From: an uncultured bacterium
GTDB lineage: Bacteria > Planctomycetota > Phycisphaerae > Phycisphaerales > SM1A02
Reading direction: 5' to 3'
Length of the DNA: 8,421 nt
NCBI GenBank assembly: GCA_903938205.1
Contig: CAJACJ010000525.1
Coordinates: forward strand, 1-8,421
Every line of letters begins with the position of its first letter. Position 1 is the first letter of the stretch. Positions 6,824-8,421 of this stretch are shown piece after piece. The notes under the pieces are model-generated. The model made no database searches, was not told the DNA's origin, and saw only the letters and a program-made list of their open reading frames with translations. The translations under genes and the position numbers were made by a program.

Positions 6824-6892
6824 GCGCGATGCTATCGAAACAATTTCGGTGAACGCAAAGCGCAACTTTAAGGTGTTCAGCGTGTGTGATTT

Positions 6893-6906
6893 CATTACGC
6901 GTAATG
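6893..6906. repeat. Perfect 14-bp palindrome over the dehydrogenase stop codon
   Basis: CATTACGCGTAATG equals its own reverse complement and spans the stop codon of the intact dehydrogenase, at the outer edge of the 191-bp repeat. In the relic the matching site is changed (TTTAAGCGTAATG) and no longer symmetric. It may be part of a recombination site; chance is possible, since about one such palindrome in two is expected in a window this size. Confidence 0.4.
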
Positions 6907-7085
6907 CTTTCCAAATCGATTGGCAATGAACGCCTCGAACGGAACATCTTCGTTGCGAATAAAACCCTTTGAAGCCAGCGCGCCTTCTTTGAGCAAATCA
7001 AGCACGGCGGTGATTCCGGCGGCGGTTGTGATTTGAATAGCGGTCCACGGCAAGCCGTTGATTTCTTTGTGCAGAACAATTTTGG
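6895..7085. repeat. Direct repeat, right copy (within intact dehydrogenase)
   Basis: This right copy is the 3' end of the functional dehydrogenase gene; about 179 of 191 bases match the relic at 4768-4958. The break in similarity towards the gene start comes at about 7086, and on the other side at the stop codon. Confidence 0.85.
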
Positions 7086-7971
7086 CGTAGGTCTTCTCAA
7101 GTAGGCGGCCGTCCTTCTCGCCAACGCAACTTACAAAGATGGCAACTTGATCTTGCTCGGTGGCGGGCAGCGCGCGCTCAAAAATCTTCTTGAGCTCGTC
7201 GCGGTGATTCTTGAAACCTAAATCTTCAATCAGCAACTTCAATTGGTCGCGGTGGCCAGGAAAACGCATGGTCTTATAGTTGAGATTTTGAATTTTTCCC
7301 TTCAGTGTTTCGCCCAGCGAACCAAGTCCGCCTGAAGTGTTGAAAGCCTCAAGTTCAATGCCGTCAATTTGCATGTGCTCAAGCTGCTCCAGCGGCGGAA
7401 CCGTTACAAAGTGCCCGTCTTGAACGGCCTCGCAAGGCTGGCAATATTCATTGATCAGGCCCTCGGTGCTCCACGTGAGATTATATTTCATGGCGTTGTT
7501 GGGAAAACGCGGCAGGGCGCCCACGCGCAAACGCAAATCATGCAACTTGTCAAAGCCCTTGGCCAAATGCCACGCGGCGATGGTGATGAACCCAGGCGCA
7601 AGTCCGCACTGCGGAATGAACGCGGTGTTTGCGCCTTGCGCCATGGCGATCACTTGCTTGGTCACGGCCACATCTTCGGTCAAGTCCAAATAGTGCGCGC
7701 CGTGCGCTTTTGCTTTTTGCGCGATCAACACATTGCAATGAAATGGCGCGCAACTCACGACCGCCCATTGGCCCGCGCAAGTTTCGTCAAGCGCCTTGGC
7801 GTCATCAAAGCGACCGTTGACACATTTCACGCCCGTCACATTCTTGCTCACCCACTCAAGGTGCGCGGCGCTGTTGTCCAAACTTGTGACCGCATAGTCG
7901 CCACTGTGTTGCAGAAGATGCGCGCACATGCGTCCAATTTTTCCAGCGCCAAGAATGAGTACTTTTTTCAT
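6895..7971 (-). CDS. Saccharopine dehydrogenase-like / lysine 6-dehydrogenase-like oxidoreductase
   Basis: This 358-residue protein opens with an NAD(P)-binding Rossmann motif, GAGKIG (residues 8-13). It then shows family features: YLDLTED (94-100), QCGLAPGFI (121-129), NLTWSTEGLINEYCQPCEA (164-182), FNTSGG (210-215) and YKTMRFPGH (232-240). Length and motif order fit bacterial members of the LYS9/lysine dehydrogenase group, soluble cytoplasmic enzymes that oxidise saccharopine or lysine with NAD(P)+. Substrate cannot be settled from sequence, and planctomycete members might serve polyamine or other amino acid routes. CAGGAC lies just upstream of the ATG at 7969-7971. The peptidase gene ends 29 bases upstream, so an operon is likely. 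The last ~63 codons are the segment repeated at 4768-4958 and may have been supplied by an inserted element. Confidence 0.85.
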   Translation of the reverse strand: MKKVLILGAGKIGRMCAHLLQHSGDYAVTSLDNSAAHLEWVSKNVTGVKCVNGRFDDAKALDETCAGQWAVVSCAPFHCNVLIAQKAKAHGAHYLDLTEDVAVTKQVIAMAQGANTAFIPQCGLAPGFITIAAWHLAKGFDKLHDLRLRVGALPRFPNNAMKYNLTWSTEGLINEYCQPCEAVQDGHFVTVPPLEQLEHMQIDGIELEAFNTSGGLGSLGETLKGKIQNLNYKTMRFPGHRDQLKLLIEDLGFKNHRDELKKIFERALPATEQDQVAIFVSCVGEKDGRLLEKTYAKIVLHKEINGLPWTAIQITTAAGITAVLDLLKEGALASKGFIRNEDVPFEAFIANRFGKHYA

Positions 7972-8000
7972 GATGTCCTGAGGGTAATGAGTTTGCGAAA

Positions 8001-8421
8001 TTAGGAAAGTTGCTTCAGTTGCGAGCCCACGGCGCTCATGAGTTTTTCAACGATGGGCGCGGTGAAATCAAATTGAATGCCGGCGGTTTGGAATAATTGT
8101 GGAAGTGGCTTGCTGCCGCCAAGCGCAAGGCCGGCTTTGTAATTGGCAATCGCCTGCTTTTCATTGGTCAAACTGGCCAGCCACACTTGCAGCGCGCCAA
8201 GTTGCGCAATGCCGTACTCAATGTAATAGAAGGGCATGCCGAATAAATGCAATTGACGCTGCCACAGCGACGCGCGGAATTGTTCAAGGCCAGTCCAATC
8301 CACCAGGCCACCAAAGCGCGCGTCCAGTTCCAGCCACTTGGTCTCGCGCTCTTTCACGGTGTGCGTTGGATTGAGATACACCCAATGTTGAAACGCGTCG
8401 ATATGCGCCACCCACGGAAGC
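8001..8421 (-). CDS. M3-family oligoendopeptidase (PepF-like), C-terminal part
   Basis: The frame is open to the window edge and ends at TAA (8001-8003), giving the last ~139 residues; the gene continues beyond 8421. The sequence LPWVAHIDAFQHWVYLNP followed by a Trp-rich helix, then FGMPFYYIEYGIAQLGALQVW, matches the C-terminal fold of oligoendopeptidase F-type M3 metallopeptidases, where this conserved Tyr-rich helix lines the substrate channel. The HExxH zinc site would lie upstream, outside the window. Such enzymes degrade short peptides in the cytoplasm. It is the first visible gene of a minus-strand pair with the dehydrogenase. The GTG at 8411 is an internal codon, not the start. Confidence 0.85.
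   Translation of the reverse strand, partial: LPWVAHIDAFQHWVYLNPTHTVKERETKWLELDARFGGLVDWTGLEQFRASLWQRQLHLFGMPFYYIEYGIAQLGALQVWLASLTNEKQAIANYKAGLALGGSKPLPQLFQTAGIQFDFTAPIVEKLMSAVGSQLKQLS

Noticed and set aside
6824..6894. Terminator between the converging genes D and dehydrogenase
   Set aside because: No stable hairpin with a U-tail is visible on either strand.
7369..8004. 211-codon open frame on the plus strand
   Set aside because: It lies antisense to the well-supported dehydrogenase and has an Arg/His-rich shadow composition.
1..8421. CRISPR array, tRNA or rRNA genes
   Set aside because: No short regularly spaced repeats and no recognisable cloverleaf or ribosomal RNA sequence were found.

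Overview
The window probably comes from a planctomycete, perhaps of the Phycisphaerae type. The main reason is the C-terminal cytoplasmic zinc ribbon (CTTCRYPLNGSAICPECGRA) on two membrane proteins, a tail common in Planctomycetota; base composition looks close to even. This placement rests on family memory, not on a marker gene.

Left part (1-4734, + strand): two tandem copies of a two-gene module, A-B. A is an exported protein with a near-constant front part and a divergent Cys/Trp-rich end. B is a four-helix membrane protein with two external domains, mostly divergent, and a nearly identical C-terminal zinc ribbon. The first A is cut by the window edge. At DNA level the start of A (1-316 against 2572-2887, about 14 mismatches) and the end of B (2052-2177 against 4588-4713, 2 mismatches) are almost identical, while about 1.7 kb between them, spanning the A/B boundary, has diverged. 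This constant-variable-constant layout resembles cassette diversification, as in polymorphic effector/immunity or self-recognition loci. No function is recognised for A or B.

Middle part (4735-6894): a 191-bp relic of the 3' end of a saccharopine/lysine dehydrogenase-like gene (4768-4958), then two unrecognised + strand genes that overlap by ATGA. C is a small secreted protein with ten cysteines; D is an exported or anchored helical protein. The relic is about 94% identical to the end of the intact gene at 6895-7971. Genes C and D are therefore bracketed by direct repeats of that gene's 3' end, as when an element inserts at the 3' end of a gene and restores it with its own copy of the end (the icd/e14 arrangement). 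No integrase is visible.

Right part (6895-8421, - strand): an intact saccharopine/lysine dehydrogenase-like gene, preceded by the C-terminal part of an M3-family oligoendopeptidase. These look like ordinary metabolic genes in one operon, converging on the accessory region.
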